Assembly (NCBI GenBank): GCA_022578965.1
Contig: MU400542.1
Location: 62,001 to 126,000, forward strand
Length of the DNA stretch: 64,000 nt
DNA from: Xylaria sp. FL1777
Lineage: Eukaryota; Ascomycota; Sordariomycetes; Xylariales; Xylariaceae
Direction: 5' to 3'
Below the pieces are notes generated by a model. It was not told the origin of the DNA and did not search any database. It saw only the letters and a program-made list of their open reading frames with translations. A program made the translations under genes and the position numbers. Positions 36,234 through 50,343 of the stretch are shown here, in pieces (within the stretch, counting starts at the first letter, position 1; the number at the start of each line of letters is the position of its first letter).

Positions 36234-39200
36234 TTATTTTTTTTCTTTTATAATTATTATTTTAATAATTTTATATTTCTTCTTTTATAAGTTTTCTTTT
36301 TTTATTTTTTATTTTTTATTTTTTATGCTTATTATATTTAGTAGGGTTTTTAAAAAACCTTGCTTCTTGCGTTTTAAACAAAAAGCTTAACAAAACTTTG
36401 CTTTGCTTTTTTTTATTAAACTAAAATTAATTAAAATAGCTTTATGCTTTTGCTATAATTATTATAGCACAAAATGCTTAATGTTAAAATTTAACTTTAA
36501 TTAATATATTAAATATGTTATAGTTAAACAAGCAAATTGCAATACTAAAAGTTTGTTTTTAAAGCAAATATAATAGCTTACTTTTTAGCATAAAAAGCTA
36601 AAAAATAAATTAAACTTGCTAATAAAAAAGCATAAAAAAATAAATGCAAAAATCTGCCGTTTTAAGCAATAAAAAAAACTATAACAAAAAAAAATAGCTA
36701 CTATTATAGCTTATAGTTTAAGTAGTTTAAAAAAGCTTAAGCAAATTAAAGCAAAAAAACATTATATAGCTAAAAAACAGAAATAACGCATTAAAGCAGC
36801 ATAACTATTGCTAATTATTTTTCTAAAGTTTAATTAAAACATGCTAAATGCTTTATTTAAAGTTAATTCTTTTTTTTTAGCTTTAGCTAGTTAAAATGTT
36901 AACAATAAAACTAATTTATAATTATTTTAGCAGTTTTTAAGTGTTTTTTAAGTTTTTAAGTATTGTTAGCATATAAATATTTTTTTTATTTAATAAAATA
37001 TTTAATATTATTGTTATTTTAACAAAAATCTAATATATTTTTAACTTTATAAATGTTTTAATTTGTTTTTATTTCTAGTTATATTTTAATAAGTATTTTA
37101 ATAAGTATTAGTTTTAATAAAAAAATGTAAAAAATAAAGTAAATTTATATATTCTTTAGTAATAATAGTTTATAATTAATAAGTAAAATAACTTCTTTAA
37201 TTTTAAAAAAGCTAAATTTTTTAAATTTTAATTTATTGCTTAGTTATTTCGTTTTAATTTAAGAAATATTAATGTTTGCATTTTGTTTTTATTATAACAA
37301 ATAAACTTTGTTTTTTGTTATAGTATATTAACATTTATTATTATAAAAATTAAAAGCATAATTACAGTTTAGCTTGTAGCGTTTTAATTTTTGTTGCAAT
37401 AGTTTTTGCTTAAAGTATTATAGTTAAAATAGCAAATACTTTTATTAATGTTTTTTTTTGTTTTTTAATAGTTGCTTATTATTTATAAATAGCCTTATAT
37501 AAAAATATATTTATATTTTTATTTATTAATATATTATATAAAATCTATGCTATTAATAATAGTTTTACTTAATTGTTTTATTAGTAGTTAATATAACTTT
37601 ATAAATATTATTTTAGTATTTAGTTTAATTTTTTTGTTTATTTATTTGTTTATAAGTAGTAAACAATTAAAAACTTTAGTTTAATACTAATAAGTTTAAA
37701 AAAACTAGTTTTAAACTTAAAAGTAAACAATTTAGTTTAGTTTAAAACAATTTTTTTTAATAGCTTATGTTTATTTAAATATTAGTATATAAAAGCATAT
37801 ATAAATTATTTAGCTATTATATTTTCTTTAAACAGTAAAAAGTAAGCATATTTAATAAATTTATTAATAATAACCTATATTTTATTATATTATATTTTTA
37901 TAACTAAATTAATTAATAAAAATAATGCTATAATAAAATCTTAAGCAATAGTATATTATATTTATTTAAATATTTATATAAATTATAGCAGTTTATAAAG
38001 CTTATATTAAGCTGCTTTAGCTTTATTGCAAATATTGCACTTTTTTATAATAAATTTAACTATGTTTTATAGTTTTAAAAAATTATATTTTTTTTATAAT
38101 TGTTTAATTATTTTTGTTGCTTTTTAGTATTTATATAATAAGTATTTATAAAATTCCTTAATAAACTTGTTGTATAAAAATTCTAGTAAATAAATCTTGC
38201 ATTTATATATTAGTTTATTTTTTTTTAATTTTTTATGTTTTTATAGTTTTATTAACTTTTTTAAGTTATAAGCTTATTATAGCTATATATTTATAAAGTT
38301 TTTAAGTATAACTTTAATTTTTAAGCTTTTATTTTTTTAAAAATATAGTACTTAAATGTTTTTTTTTAAAACCTTAAATCTTTTTTAACTTTGTTAGTTA
38401 AATATATTTGCTTAAATGTTTTTCTTTTCTTTAATATAACATATTTTAAAGTTAAATTTAGAAAAAAAAACCATTTAATTTTTATGTTATTTGGTAATTT
38501 TTTATATAATTATAAATTTTGTTAAGTTTTAATAATCTAAATAAATCTTAATTAGCTTTATAGTTTTTATAAAAAACAGTTCTTATTTTTTAAGTGCTAT
38601 AATAATTATAAGCAGTTCTTTATTATATATAAAGTATTATAATACTACATTTTATAATGCTTTAAAATAATAAGCTACTAAGTGCTATTTTTTGTTGTTT
38701 TTTAGTTGTTTTAAAACTTTTATAATTATACTATTTAAAACATTTATTTTTAGCTTTTTCTTTTTTTATAAATTAAGTAGTTTAATTATAAAGTTAGAAA
38801 TAACTTTTAGTTTTAATTTTTTAAAAGCTTTTTAAGCTTCTTTTAAAATTAAAAAAGATTTTCTTTTATATTTTTTTTTTATATATTTTATAAAATAAAA
38901 TATTATTTTCTTAAAGTTTTAAATTAACATTTAAACATAGTTTAAAAATCTTAATGCTTGTTATATATTTATAATAGTAGCTAAATTAAATATTTTCTAG
39001 TTTTATATTATATTAATTTTTAACTATTAAATTTATATTTGTTTTAAAGTAAATATAAATCTTAAAAAGTTAATCTTTTATATATATTATATATACTTTT
39101 TTATGTTAAGTTATAATTTTGCTTGTTTAAGTGTTTTTAATACTTAAGTTACGTGTTTTTTATATTTTTTTAGTATTTTAAAATAAATTAAAATATTATT

Positions 39201-41514
39201 TAAATAAATAAATACAAACTTATTTAAAAACTTTTATAGAATTATTATTATTATATATTAAAAGCTAGCTAATATATTTTATAGTTTTTATATCATAACT
39301 ATATATTTATATAGTTTATATACTGTTTATATAGCAGTTTTTTATTTTTTTTTTTTAGCTATTTTAATAACATAATATTTATTTAAAATATTAATTGCTA
39401 TAAACTATTTTGCTTAACTAATGTTTTTTTTTATAATTACTAATAAAATAAAAAAATATTTATTTGCAATAATAATTATATTTAATAGTTAATAATTAAC
39501 TATTATTTGCTATATTAGTTTTTTTTTTTTATTAATTAGTTGTTTTTTATTTTTTATTTTAAGTACTAGTACTATAAAATATTTAATAAATAAATAAAAC
39601 TTTTTTAGAAATCTTTTTGCTAAATTTTTTTAAATATATTTTTATAAGGCGTTTGTTTTATTTAAGCTTATATAGTATACCTAATAAAACTTTAGTTAAT
39701 ATTTTTTTTTAATAAAAATGTAGTAGTTTTATAAGCTATGTTTAAAAAGTTTTTTTTTTTTCTTTTTTTAAATAATTTACAAAATTTATAATATATTTTT
39801 AGTATTTTGTTTAAAATTTTTTTTGCAATTTTTCTAATTTTTTTGCTTTGTTTTTTACTTTTTTAATTAATAGTTTTTGTTTTTTATTAAATTAAAAAGT
39901 TATTAGTTTTTAACTATAGTATTCTTAAAATAATGTTATAATTAAATATATTAGCAATATTTAATATAATTTATTTTTTGTATTTTTATATAAATATATT
40001 AAAAAGTTTAGTTTTTTTAAGTATATAACTATTATTATAGCTAAAAATACTTTTATTAAATTTTTTAATTTTTTAAGATTTTTGCTTATATTTTTAAGAA
40101 ATTTTATTTTATTTTATTACTTTAAATAAAATTATATTAGCTTATACTTTTAAATTAATTAAAGTATTATACTTTTTTTTTTAATATATAAGTTTAACTT
40201 TAAATTAATTTTTTTAGTTATTGCATTAAACTTTACGTAAAGCCTTAGTTTTTTTAGCTATTTGCTGCTTTTTTAATAAATGCTTATTTTATTTTTTAAT
40301 TCTTTTTTGTAAAATGTTTAAGTGCTTATTTTATTTAGTACTTTAAATGTTATTATATTTTATTTTATTTTTGCTTTTAAGCAAGCTTTAAATTGTAGTT
40401 TTTAAGCTTTTTTGCTTTTAGCAATTATTTTTTAATACAATTATGCTTTAATTAATTAATAATATTTATAGCAGTTATTTTTATATTTTTTTAAAATAAT
40501 ATTATAAATATAATTAAAATTTTTTTTAAATGTTATAAATCTTTATAAATTTTTATAGTAAACTATAGTTATAACTAACTATTTTAATTTATAAAAGTTT
40601 TATATTTTTATTTTTGTAATTTGTTTAAAAAACTAATTATTTTTTAATTTATTAAGTAAATATTAGTAATAATAATATACTATATAATAATTTTATAATA
40701 TTTTATTATGTTTTAAATCTTTTAACCATAAAATATTATTATTATTTTTTATTATAGTTTTATTATAGTAATAACTTTTAATAATTAGTTAAATTATTAG
40801 CTTTAGTTTTTAAAACATATTAATTTTTATGTTAACTATTAATGTTTTTTTGTTTTGTTATATTTAAAGCAGTTTAAGCTATAAAAATATTTCGTTTATT
40901 TTTATTAGTTCTTTTTTTATAGTATTTTTTATAGCTTTTAATTTTATTTGTTTTTATTTTAAAGTTTTATAAGTTTTATTTTTTTAAGTTTATTTAGCAA
41001 TTAAATGTTTTAATAATTTATAATTAGTTTAATAATTATACTATTTATAGTTATAATTTTATTTTTTTAAATATAACTTTTTTTAAGTTATATTTTAAGC
41101 TTTAATAATTTAAAGTTTTTATAGTTTTATAAGTTTGCTAACTATATTAATTTATTATTTTTTATTATTTATTACTTTTAGTTAAACTATTTTTTTAAGT
41201 TATATATTAAATAACTTTAATTGTTTATATAACAAATATATTTTTTTATAATTTGTTTTAATAATTATAAAGCTTTTAAATAATATTTATATGTTTGTTT
41301 ATTTTAATTTATATAAATAAAACATTTAAATTTATTTAATATAATATTTTTATTTTAACTTAAAATAGCAACTTTATACTTTTGCTTTAAAAACATATTT
41401 TTTAAATTGCTTTGTTGTTTTTTATTGTTTTAAACTTTTATAACTTGTACTTTTTTTTTAAGTTAAAAAATCTTTTTTTTTATAACTTTTTTTTTTGTTC
41501 TTTTTTTTAAATTA

Positions 41515-41556
41515 GTATTATTTTTAAAAATGTTCTTTTTTTTTATAGTTATAACA
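41515..41556 (-). pseudogene. Gag CCHC zinc-knuckle remnant
   Basis: On the minus strand 14 codons read CYNYKKKEHF*K*Y. The spacing is exactly CX2CX4HX4C if the second and third Cys (TGT/TGC) have become Tyr (TAT/TAC) by G-to-A change. It lies about 1.35 kb inside the 5' LTR, the expected place for the nucleocapsid part of gag. Confidence 0.65.
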
Positions 41557-42898
41557 TTTAACTTTAAATATATTTTAAAATTATTATTTTTAAACTTTAT
41601 TAATTTACTTAAATTTTTATTTAATACTTTTTTAAGTATTTTTTTTTTATTTTTTTTAGTTTTTTTAGTTTTAAAATACTAGTTAAATAATTATTAATTA
41701 ATTATAATAACTATATTAATATATATATTAATCTTTACTAGTTTATTTATTTTATATAGTTTATTTTAAACTTAAGTTTTAAGTTTGCTATAAAATAAAT
41801 AAAATAATGCAAGCTTAAGCAATTTTAAAATTACTTTTAATTGTTTAAATTTTATAATATAATTTATTATTGCTTTTATTTGTTTTAAGTAGTAAAATGC
41901 TTTTTTTGCGTGTTTTGCTTTTTAGGTATTTTTAAATAATGCTTTTATTTAATTTTTAAACTTAATATAGTTTTTAAAAATTTTTTTTATTTTTAGCTTA
42001 AGGTTAGTTAACTTATTAGCTTTTAAGAAATTCTTTAAAATAAATTAAAACTATTTTAATACTTTTTTTAACAAAAATTATAAAATAATTATTACTTTTT
42101 AATTTTCTTTTATAATAATAATAAAGTGCTATTTTAAATAAAGTTTAACATAAATTAAAAAGGCTTTTATATTTATAAATTTATTATAAAGCTTTAAAGC
42201 AGTAAGTTTAAAACTTTTAATGTTTAGCATTTTTAATATTATAAATAATCCTAATAATAAAAGCAGTAATAATAATAAAAAGTTAGATTTTTTATTTTAA
42301 GTTATTACTTTAAATATAGCAATAATAAAAATAAGCATTAAGTTTGCTAATAATAATATTAATATTAATTATAATATAATTACTTATTTAAAACTTTAAT
42401 TTATTATTATAATAGTAGTTATTATTGCTGCTTTAATTATTATAGCTAATATTTATGCTAATTTAAAGGTTATAATGCTTAATATTTAAGCTACTTTTTA
42501 AATTAAAGCAACTAGTTTATTTTATAGCACTAGTATTAATATTAGTTTTTTTTTATTATTATTGCTTAACTTTTTTTTTTTTTATTATTGCTTTTTTTTT
42601 AATAAAAATAGCTAGTAAAAATACTAAAGTTTATTGTTTTAATACGTTATTAGTTTTAAAAGTTCTTAAAATTTTTAAACTTAATTTTTAACTTTTTGTT
42701 TTTAGTAATATAACTTAAATTTAGTTTATTAGTTATTAAATAAGGTTTATTTATGTAATACTATTTAATATTTTTATTTTTTAAATATTTCTTTAGTATA
42801 CTTTTAAAAGTTTATTTTGTAAATTGTTTATTATTTAACTTTTTATACTAATATTTGTTTTTATGTATTAAGTTTTATTAATTAAAAAGCTATTAAAA

Positions 42899-43414
42899 TA
42901 TAACAAACTTATTATATATTAATATAACAAGTTTACTTTTAAGGTTTTAATTTGCAAATAATAATAAAGTTTTTAATAGTAATTTATTAAAAAGGTTTTT
43001 AAAGTACTTTTATTACTATGCATTAATAAAAGTCTTAAAAAATTAAAAATAATAAATATATTAGTGCTTAGCAGTTATAAAAAATTAATAGCTAAAAAAC
43101 TAAAACTAAATAAATAACTAAATATAAAAAGTGCATAATTATATAAACAAAAAAAACAATAGTAATAATTTATAAACATTGCTTTTTTTAATAAACTTAA
43201 CGTTATATTGTTTTAAGTTTAAAGCTTAATAAACTTAACGCTTAAGTTTGTTAAGTTTAAAGCTTAATAAACTTAATGCTTAAGTTTATTAAATCTATGC
43301 ATTAAACCTTTATAGTGGTTTAAATATATATTTTTTCAACGAATAGAACTTTTTTTACGCATGTTTTCTTTACACCTAGCTTTTTAACTAGCCTAGTTAG
43401 CCCATTTCATAACA
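42899..43414 (-). repeat. 5' LTR
   Basis: 516-bp direct repeat of 35718-36233. In transcription direction (minus) it starts TGTTATGAAATGGGC at 43414. It carries the same two 38-bp dyad units (about 43223-43298). Confidence 0.85.
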
Positions 43415-44085
43415 AAGCATTTATTATTAAAAATTAATTAGATTTTAATTTATTATTTGTTTTTATATTTATATTATAAGTTGTTATATTATAGCTAGTT
43501 TTGCTGCACTGTTTATATTATTCTTGCTATAATATATTTAATTTACTATTAGTATAATTTTTTAATGTTTATAATTATACTAAATTTTGCGTATTTTTTT
43601 AAGTAATTAAATTAGTTGTATTTTTTATAATAAAACTATTTTTGTTTTATAAGCGCTTTTTTTTACTTTTTTAGCGCTTATTAAGTATTTAATTTGCTTT
43701 ATAAAACTTTTAGTTTTTATTGCTTATAAAAATTAATTAATGCATTAATATTTGATTTAATTTTGCAAGCTAATTAATAACGTTTAAAATTAGCTTTAAA
43801 AAGCTTTTTTAATAACTAAAAATTTAACTTTTAATAAAAGTTAATTATATGTTTGCTTTTTTAGTAGTTTTTAATATATAAAAAACTTAAGGTTTAAATA
43901 AATTAATAGTGTTAAAAATTAGCATTAATAATTATAACTATATATTTAGCTTTAAAATTATTATTTGTAAATTATAAAGCATTAATTTTAACTTTTAAAA
44001 ACCTTTTAAAATATTTAATTTTATAAAAGTAACAAAATAAGGTTTTTTAAACATAATAAAAAACTTAGGCTTAATAATATAGTTA

Positions 44086-47000
44086 TTATATTATTATTAA
44101 TAACTTGCTATGCTGCTTTGCAGCATAGTTTTTTTACTTGTGTACTTATAGGTAAAACTATATAAAAAGCTAAATAAAAACCTTATACAATAATATTTAC
44201 GCTACTACTTTAAAGTTTTTTTACTTTATAACAACTAGTTTTTATTAATTAGCTTGCTAAACAAAAAATAATAGTTAAAAAGCAGAAAAACTCTTTTTAA
44301 AGCTTTTAAACCTTTTGCTTTTTTAAAAAACGCACAAAAGCTTTTTTTTTATTTCTTAGAACTTTTAAAGAAGCGCTTTTGCTTCTTTTACTAGTTCTCT
44401 TTTTATTTTTTGCCTTTTTTTTTCTTTCTTTATTTTTTTTTATTTTAACTGCTTTATTATATATTGCTATTTTATTAATAACAAGTAGCTACTTTGCAAT
44501 ATTATTTATAGCTTTAAGCTTTTTTATAGCTAGTTATAAATTTTTATTAGTTTATAACAGCTTAATTATAAGGCTTTTTTATAGCTGCTTTTTTTTATTT
44601 TTTAGTAAATTATAACATAAAACTACATACTAAAAGGTTTTTTCTTTTTTTGCACATTTATAAAAAGGCATAAAAAAGCTTAAAACTTTTTTTTTATGCA
44701 AGAATACTTTTAGCTTTATTTTTTTAATGCATATTTACATTATTATAACTGCTTTATACTTTAATAATCCGTTATACTTTTTAAAGGCTTTATTTTTGTT
44801 AAGTTTTTGCTTAGCTATTATTAAATAATTACTGCTTGTTTTAGTTTAGCTTTATTTATTTATTTATTTTTTTTTTAGTATAATTTTAGGCTTTTTTTTT
44901 TTTAATTACTTTTTTTACTAAAAGTTTAAAACTAACGTTAGATTTTTTTTAGCTATACTTTTATTATTGTTTATAAGCCTGCTTTTTATTTAGTTTTTAG
45001 CTTTTTAAGCTTTTATATCTTAAATAAAAGTTCTAATTTTTTTTGTTGCTTTTTAAATTAATTTTTTAGCTGCTAAGCTTTTTATATAATGCTTGCAAGC
45101 TATTATTTTACTGCTAAAATATAAGTTAATAAAAAAAATCCTTATTTTAGTTTTTAAATGTTTTATTTTAGTTGCTTTAAAAGCTTTAGCTATATATTTA
45201 AAGCATTTATTTTAAATTACTATTAATAAGTTAGCAATGCTTTTTGCTTTGTTTTTTTTAAAGTTTTTATACTAAATTGCTATGCTAGAAGCTAAAGTAT
45301 TTTATACTATTATAATATATATTTGCTTTATTTTTGCTACATTATTGCTTTATATAAAGTTTTATAGCTTAATTACTACGTATAACTAAATGCTTAGTTT
45401 TTTTTTAAGCTTTGTTAAATGTTTTTTTTATTTTATATTTTTATTAAACTATACTTTTAAAAACTTTGCGTTATTTTTTAAATATACTATTACGTTAAAA
45501 AAGTGTACTACTTATATAAGCATTATTTTATTACTAAAAAAATGCATTAATTTGCTTTTTTGCAGTATAAACTTTATTTTATATTATTTTGTTTAGCTTT
45601 TATATGTTTTTTATGCTGTTTTTAAAGCTTTATAGTTTTGCTTTATATTTAAGTTTGCTATAATAAAATTAGTATTATTAGCAAAGCTAACTATTATTAG
45701 CTTTTAATATACAGCAAAATTATTATAAAGTATTAAAATATACAAAAAAAAAAAAATAAATAAAAGCAAAAACCTTTAAAAAACTTTAGCTTTTAGTGCT
45801 ATTAGCTAAAATATTACTTTATTAAAGCAAAAACATACTATATAATTTAATATAAAGAAATTTACTTATATAACTATTTAAAAAAAAAAGCCTTTTTATT
45901 ATAAAATATATATTATTTTTTCTTTATTAATAATATTAAAAGCTTTTATAATATTTAGCTATAGTAAAAATACTATGCTTTTTTTACTAATTGCTTTTTT
46001 TACTATTCTTAATATTAGTTTAATAACTACGTTTATTAACTTGTTTTATTTATTATTTATTTAGTTATTTAGCAAGAGATTTTTTTGCTTAGCTATTTTT
46101 ATTATGTAATAATATAGCTTTTTTTTTAATATTTTTTTTATTGTGCAAATAAGCACAATAAAGCGCTATTTTTTAGCTATTTTTTTAGTTTTTTTTAATT
46201 TTCTAAGTTTAAATATAACTACTACTTTTGCTTGCTTAAATTGCACTAAGTAATACTTTAGTAAAAAGCTAGCAATATATAATATTGCTATTCTTTTTGC
46301 TAAAGCAAGTTTATAAGCTTTAAAAAAGCCGTTAAATAACAAGTTATTTTTTAGTGCTTTTTATAGCGCTAATTCTTATATTAGCAATATTACATTTTTT
46401 TTTTTTGTATTAATATTAACTATAAACCTTTAGTAGCTATTATAAATTAAGTTTTTTTTAAATATATTAAACAGGTTTATTAATAATGCAAAAAAAAAGC
46501 GTTTTGCTAATAAAGCTATTTTTTTTTTAAAAGTATTAGCAAAAAGCAGCTTATTTTTTATTTGTTCTAGTAATAAAATTACAATAGTTTTTAAAGCTAA
46601 CTTATAAGCAAACTTTGCTTATTTAGCTAAACTTTATAATAACTTAAAATTTTTAAATACTTTTATAAATGTTTATTTTTAGCTACATTTTTGCGCTTTT
46701 TTTACTTTATTATTAAAAGCTTTTTTTTTTTTTTAAAAGCTTATTATGCTGCTTTAGTTCTTTTGCTTTAAAACCTGCAGTATACTTGTTTTGCTTTTTT
46801 TTCTGTTTTAACTACTTTTAAAAACTACTAAAATAATACTTAAAGTTCTCTTTTTACAGTTTTTTTAAGCGTTATTTTATTTGCTATTTTTACTAGTTGC
46901 TAAATTAAAAAATTAAAAGTATTATTTAGCTTGCTAAATATATGTAATATATACATTTTTATAATAATAATTTTTGTTTTTATAGCTGCTTTATCTTTGT

Positions 47001-49230
47001 TTAATTTAAGTTAGTTTTATTTTTTTGCTTTTTTTAAGTATTTTTATAAAGCTACTTTTAGGTTAATTATAACTTTTAATGCTTTATAGTTAAAACTTAG
47101 CTATTTTAAGTTCTTTTAATAAATAATAACTAAATTGCTAAATACTTATACTAAGTTTATTATTAAGCTTTTTTATTTGTGCTTTATTTTAATTACTTTT
47201 TTTTAAAAAGTAGCTAATATAAAATTTTATTATGTAATAAACTTAAGCAGTTTATTTACTTTTTAGCTTTTTTTGCTTTTTAAGTTCTATAATAAATAGT
47301 AAAAATTAAAGTTACTTATAAATATATAGCGTTTTTTTAGCTTGCTTGCTTTATATATTTTTTAAATTAAACTGCATTAAACTGTTTTTTTTTAATTTAA
47401 TAAATATATTAACTATAGAAATATTGCTAAGTTATTACTACTTATTATAACTTTTGCTTAGTTTTTATTAGCGTTTTTTACTAGTATTTCTATTATAATT
47501 TTTTTGTTTATATATAATATAGCTTTATTTTTTAACTAAACAACTTAATAGCTACTATTATTAAAGCAATATATATTATTATGTTTATTAATTATTAGCT
47601 TTTAAACTACTATATAATTAAAGCTATTATTTTATAGTACGTGCGTTATATTACTTTTAAATTTTATAATGTTTTAAAAAGTAATATTATATATTATTAA
47701 GTTAATAAAAATAAATTTTTGCTTATATTGCTAGTTTGTTATCTTTTTATTAGTAATTCTTTTTTATTTAGCTTTATAAATACTAATACTATTAGCATTT
47801 TTAAATTATTTTTATTTATTTTTTTGCTTATTACTATTGCTTTTTTAGTACTTTAAAAGCTTTTAAGTTATAATATATATACTATTTTTATTTTGTTTTT
47901 TTGTTTAATTCTTTTTTAGTAAGCTTTATTTTATACTATGTGCACTTTTTTATAGTTTATATATTTTTGCTTTGCTTTTTGCATTTTTATTAAGCAGCTT
48001 TTTTTATTTTTTTAATGCTTTAAAGCTAAACAATAGCTATACTTTAAGTTTTTGCAGCAATATTTAGCTATATAACCATATTTATAGCAATTAAAACACT
48101 ATATAACTTTAAGCTTTATAATAAAAAGTTTATAATTAAATAGTTAAGCTTTTTATAAAAAGCTATTTTTATATATTGTTTTAGCTATTATAATACTGCT
48201 TATATATAATAATATTAACGCAAATTTAGCTTTTGTATTTTTAAATAGTATTTTTTTATACTTTATAACTTTAAAGTATTTATTATATAATAACTGCAAT
48301 AAGTTTTTATTTAAGTATATTGCTTTAACTTGTTTTGCTAAAACGCTTTTTATTATTAGCGCTGCTTTTTTTTGTTATACTTTTAACTTTTTCTTAAAAG
48401 CTTTTATAATTTATTTCTTTTTTTTAGTTCTTTAAAGCATTACTTCCTTAAAAATAATCATTATGTTTTTATTATATAGCTTTTTAGCAATAATTATATT
48501 ATTACTTATAAGCGCTATATTTACTGCTTTAATAATATTAACTAGTATTTTATTTTTAAAGTTATTAGCTTATTTTTTAACTTTAATTAATACTTTTTTG
48601 TTTTGTTTAAATAATATTGCTTTATTATTGCAAGTTAGCTATAAAGCTATAACTTATACCTAGAATTTTAGCATGTTTACATTTAATAAAATTTATTAAA
48701 AAAGCTTTTAAACAGTATTTTTAATGCTTTTTTAGTTAACTTTTATAATAGCATTTAAATTATAGCAAGTTACAAATATATTAAAGTTGTTTTTGTTATT
48801 AAGCTTTATGCTTTGCTAGCTTTTTTAGGTTTTTTTTAATGTGTGCACTATTTGCGCCTTTTTTGCGTTTTTTTAAAAACAGATTTTTTTTGTTATTTTT
48901 TTTTCTATTAGTAGCTATAGTACTAGTTTTATAATTCTGTTAATTATTTTTTATATACTAAGGAGTTTATTAGCTTTACGTTTTTTGTTAAAATGCTATT
49001 GCTTTATAGTTGCATTGCTAATAAGTTTTAATAGCATATTAGTTGCGTTTTTAACAAATAAGTTATTTAATACTATTTTTTCGTTTTTTATTATATTTGC
49101 ACTTTGCAAATAAAGTATAACTTACTTAGTAAATAAAAGTTGTTATGCTAATTTTAGCAGTCTTAATTATTTAATAATTAAGCTTAAACTTACAAAGTTA
49201 TAATTAAGTGTAAAGAATTCAAAAAAGGTT
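44086..49230 (-). mobile_element. Full-length RIP-killed LINE, copy D
   Basis: Reverse-oriented, collinear with copies A and B over 5,145 bp. The 3' tail and hairpin are at the left (44086-44140), the 5' start AACCTTTTTTGAATTC at the right. It is inserted in the TIR transposon copy 2 with a 9-bp target duplication ATATAGTTA (44077-44085 and 49231-49239). Hydrophobic open frames on the plus strand of this copy (for example 44379-44615, 48463-48663) are antisense to the LINE proteins and recur at the same places in the other copies, so they are not genes. Confidence 0.9.
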
Positions 49231-50343
49231 ATATAGTTACTATATAACTTAATAAATTTATTAATTTAATAATTATATGTTTGCTTTAATAAACTATAAA
49301 GCTTAATGTTAAATAGCTAAATTAAATACAATAAATAAAAAAATAAAACAATAGTTATAATATTTTGTTTTTTATAACAATTTTTAAATTTAGTTAATAT
49401 ATAACTTTTATGTTAATTTAATATTAATAATTAATATATGCTTATTTATAATAACTAAATATGTTTTTTAAAATATTTTGCTTATTTTAATTTTATATTA
49501 TTGTTTGTTTATTTATTAAAACTAGTATTAAATACTTAATTTATTAAAAAGTTAATGCTTTTAAATATATGTTAAAAATAAAAAGCGGTTTAAAAAATAA
49601 AGTATAAAAAAATAAAAAAATTGCATAAATTAATTAAATAAATTACTATTAACTATTTTTTATTATTAAGCTATATTGCTTTATGTTTTTTATATTAATT
49701 AACACGTATAATAACTATATATACGCAGATTTAGCTTATTATAAACTTAGTTTTATTAAAGTTTTAAATATTATTATTATAAATGCTATATTATATTTTT
49801 ATATATATATAACGCTTAAACTATATCTTAATTATTTTTAGATTTTTACATAATGCTTTTTAATAATTATAAGTATATATAAACTACAATTTAAGCTTTT
49901 TATAATAATTAATAAAGTTATAAGCTTAATGTTTACTAATAAACAGTATACTATATAAATTATATTATAAATTTGCTATATTTTTAATAATAACATAAGC
50001 AAAAAAATATCTTTAGTTATTTAAATTAAAAATATACTTAAAAAAACATTTTTTTTAATTAAATTAAGTTTATATATATTAATATAAGTGTTGTTTTATG
50101 TAGTATAGCTGTTTATTTTAGCACGTATAGTTAATTAAAGCATATTATAAATTTTATAAGCGTATTAAATACTAATCTTTTATAATAATTAAATAGCTTA
50201 AATAGCTAAAATAATTTAAGCTTTTTTAGTTTTTTTAAACATTGTTTTAAAAAGAAGTTATTATATAATAAAACTAAAACAACGCGTTAATAAAAAAAGT
50301 GCGTTGTTTGCTTAAATGTGCTACTTATATATAAACTATGTTA

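Larger units (their letters stand above)
35718..43414 (-). mobile_element. LTR retrotransposon inserted in the TIR element
   Basis: A 7,697-bp element with two 516-bp direct LTRs (35718-36233 and 42899-43414) and a perfect 5-bp target duplication AAGCA (35713-35717 and 43415-43419). Read on the minus strand the LTR begins TGTTATGAAATGGG and ends in TTATA, a C-to-T changed TG...CA. The internal minus strand is A-rich and has a mutated CCHC zinc knuckle (41515-41556), so gag lies near the right-hand 5' LTR and pol to its left. I could not recognise reverse transcriptase or integrase motifs securely, so the superfamily (Ty1/copia or Ty3/gypsy) is left open. No frame is intact. Confidence 0.85.
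35626..50341. mobile_element. 1,860-bp TIR transposon, copy 2, split by two insertions
   Basis: The left TIR (ATGTGGTTTATATATAAGC) is at 35626 and the right TIR (ending CTTATATATAAACTATGT) at 50341, with TA on both sides. The sequence aligns with copy 1 in three pieces: 35626-35717, 43420-44085 and 49240-50341. The gaps are an LTR retrotransposon with its 5-bp target repeat (7,702 bp) and LINE copy D with its 9-bp target repeat (5,154 bp). Taking these away leaves exactly 1,860 bp, the length of copy 1. Copy 2 shows more C-to-T and G-to-A changes than copy 1. Confidence 0.85.

Noticed and set aside
44379..44615. Hydrophobic, membrane-protein-like open frame in LINE copy D (and similar ones at 8808-9077, 9485-9751, 12321-12527, 13088-13288, 25578-25784, 26751-26966, 29347-29613, 32181-32387, 45390-45596, 48463-48663)
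   Set aside because: They lie antisense to the LINE proteins at equivalent places in each copy. The A-rich coding strand gives Phe/Leu/Ile-rich frames on the other strand, and G-to-A change on the coding strand does not create stops there.
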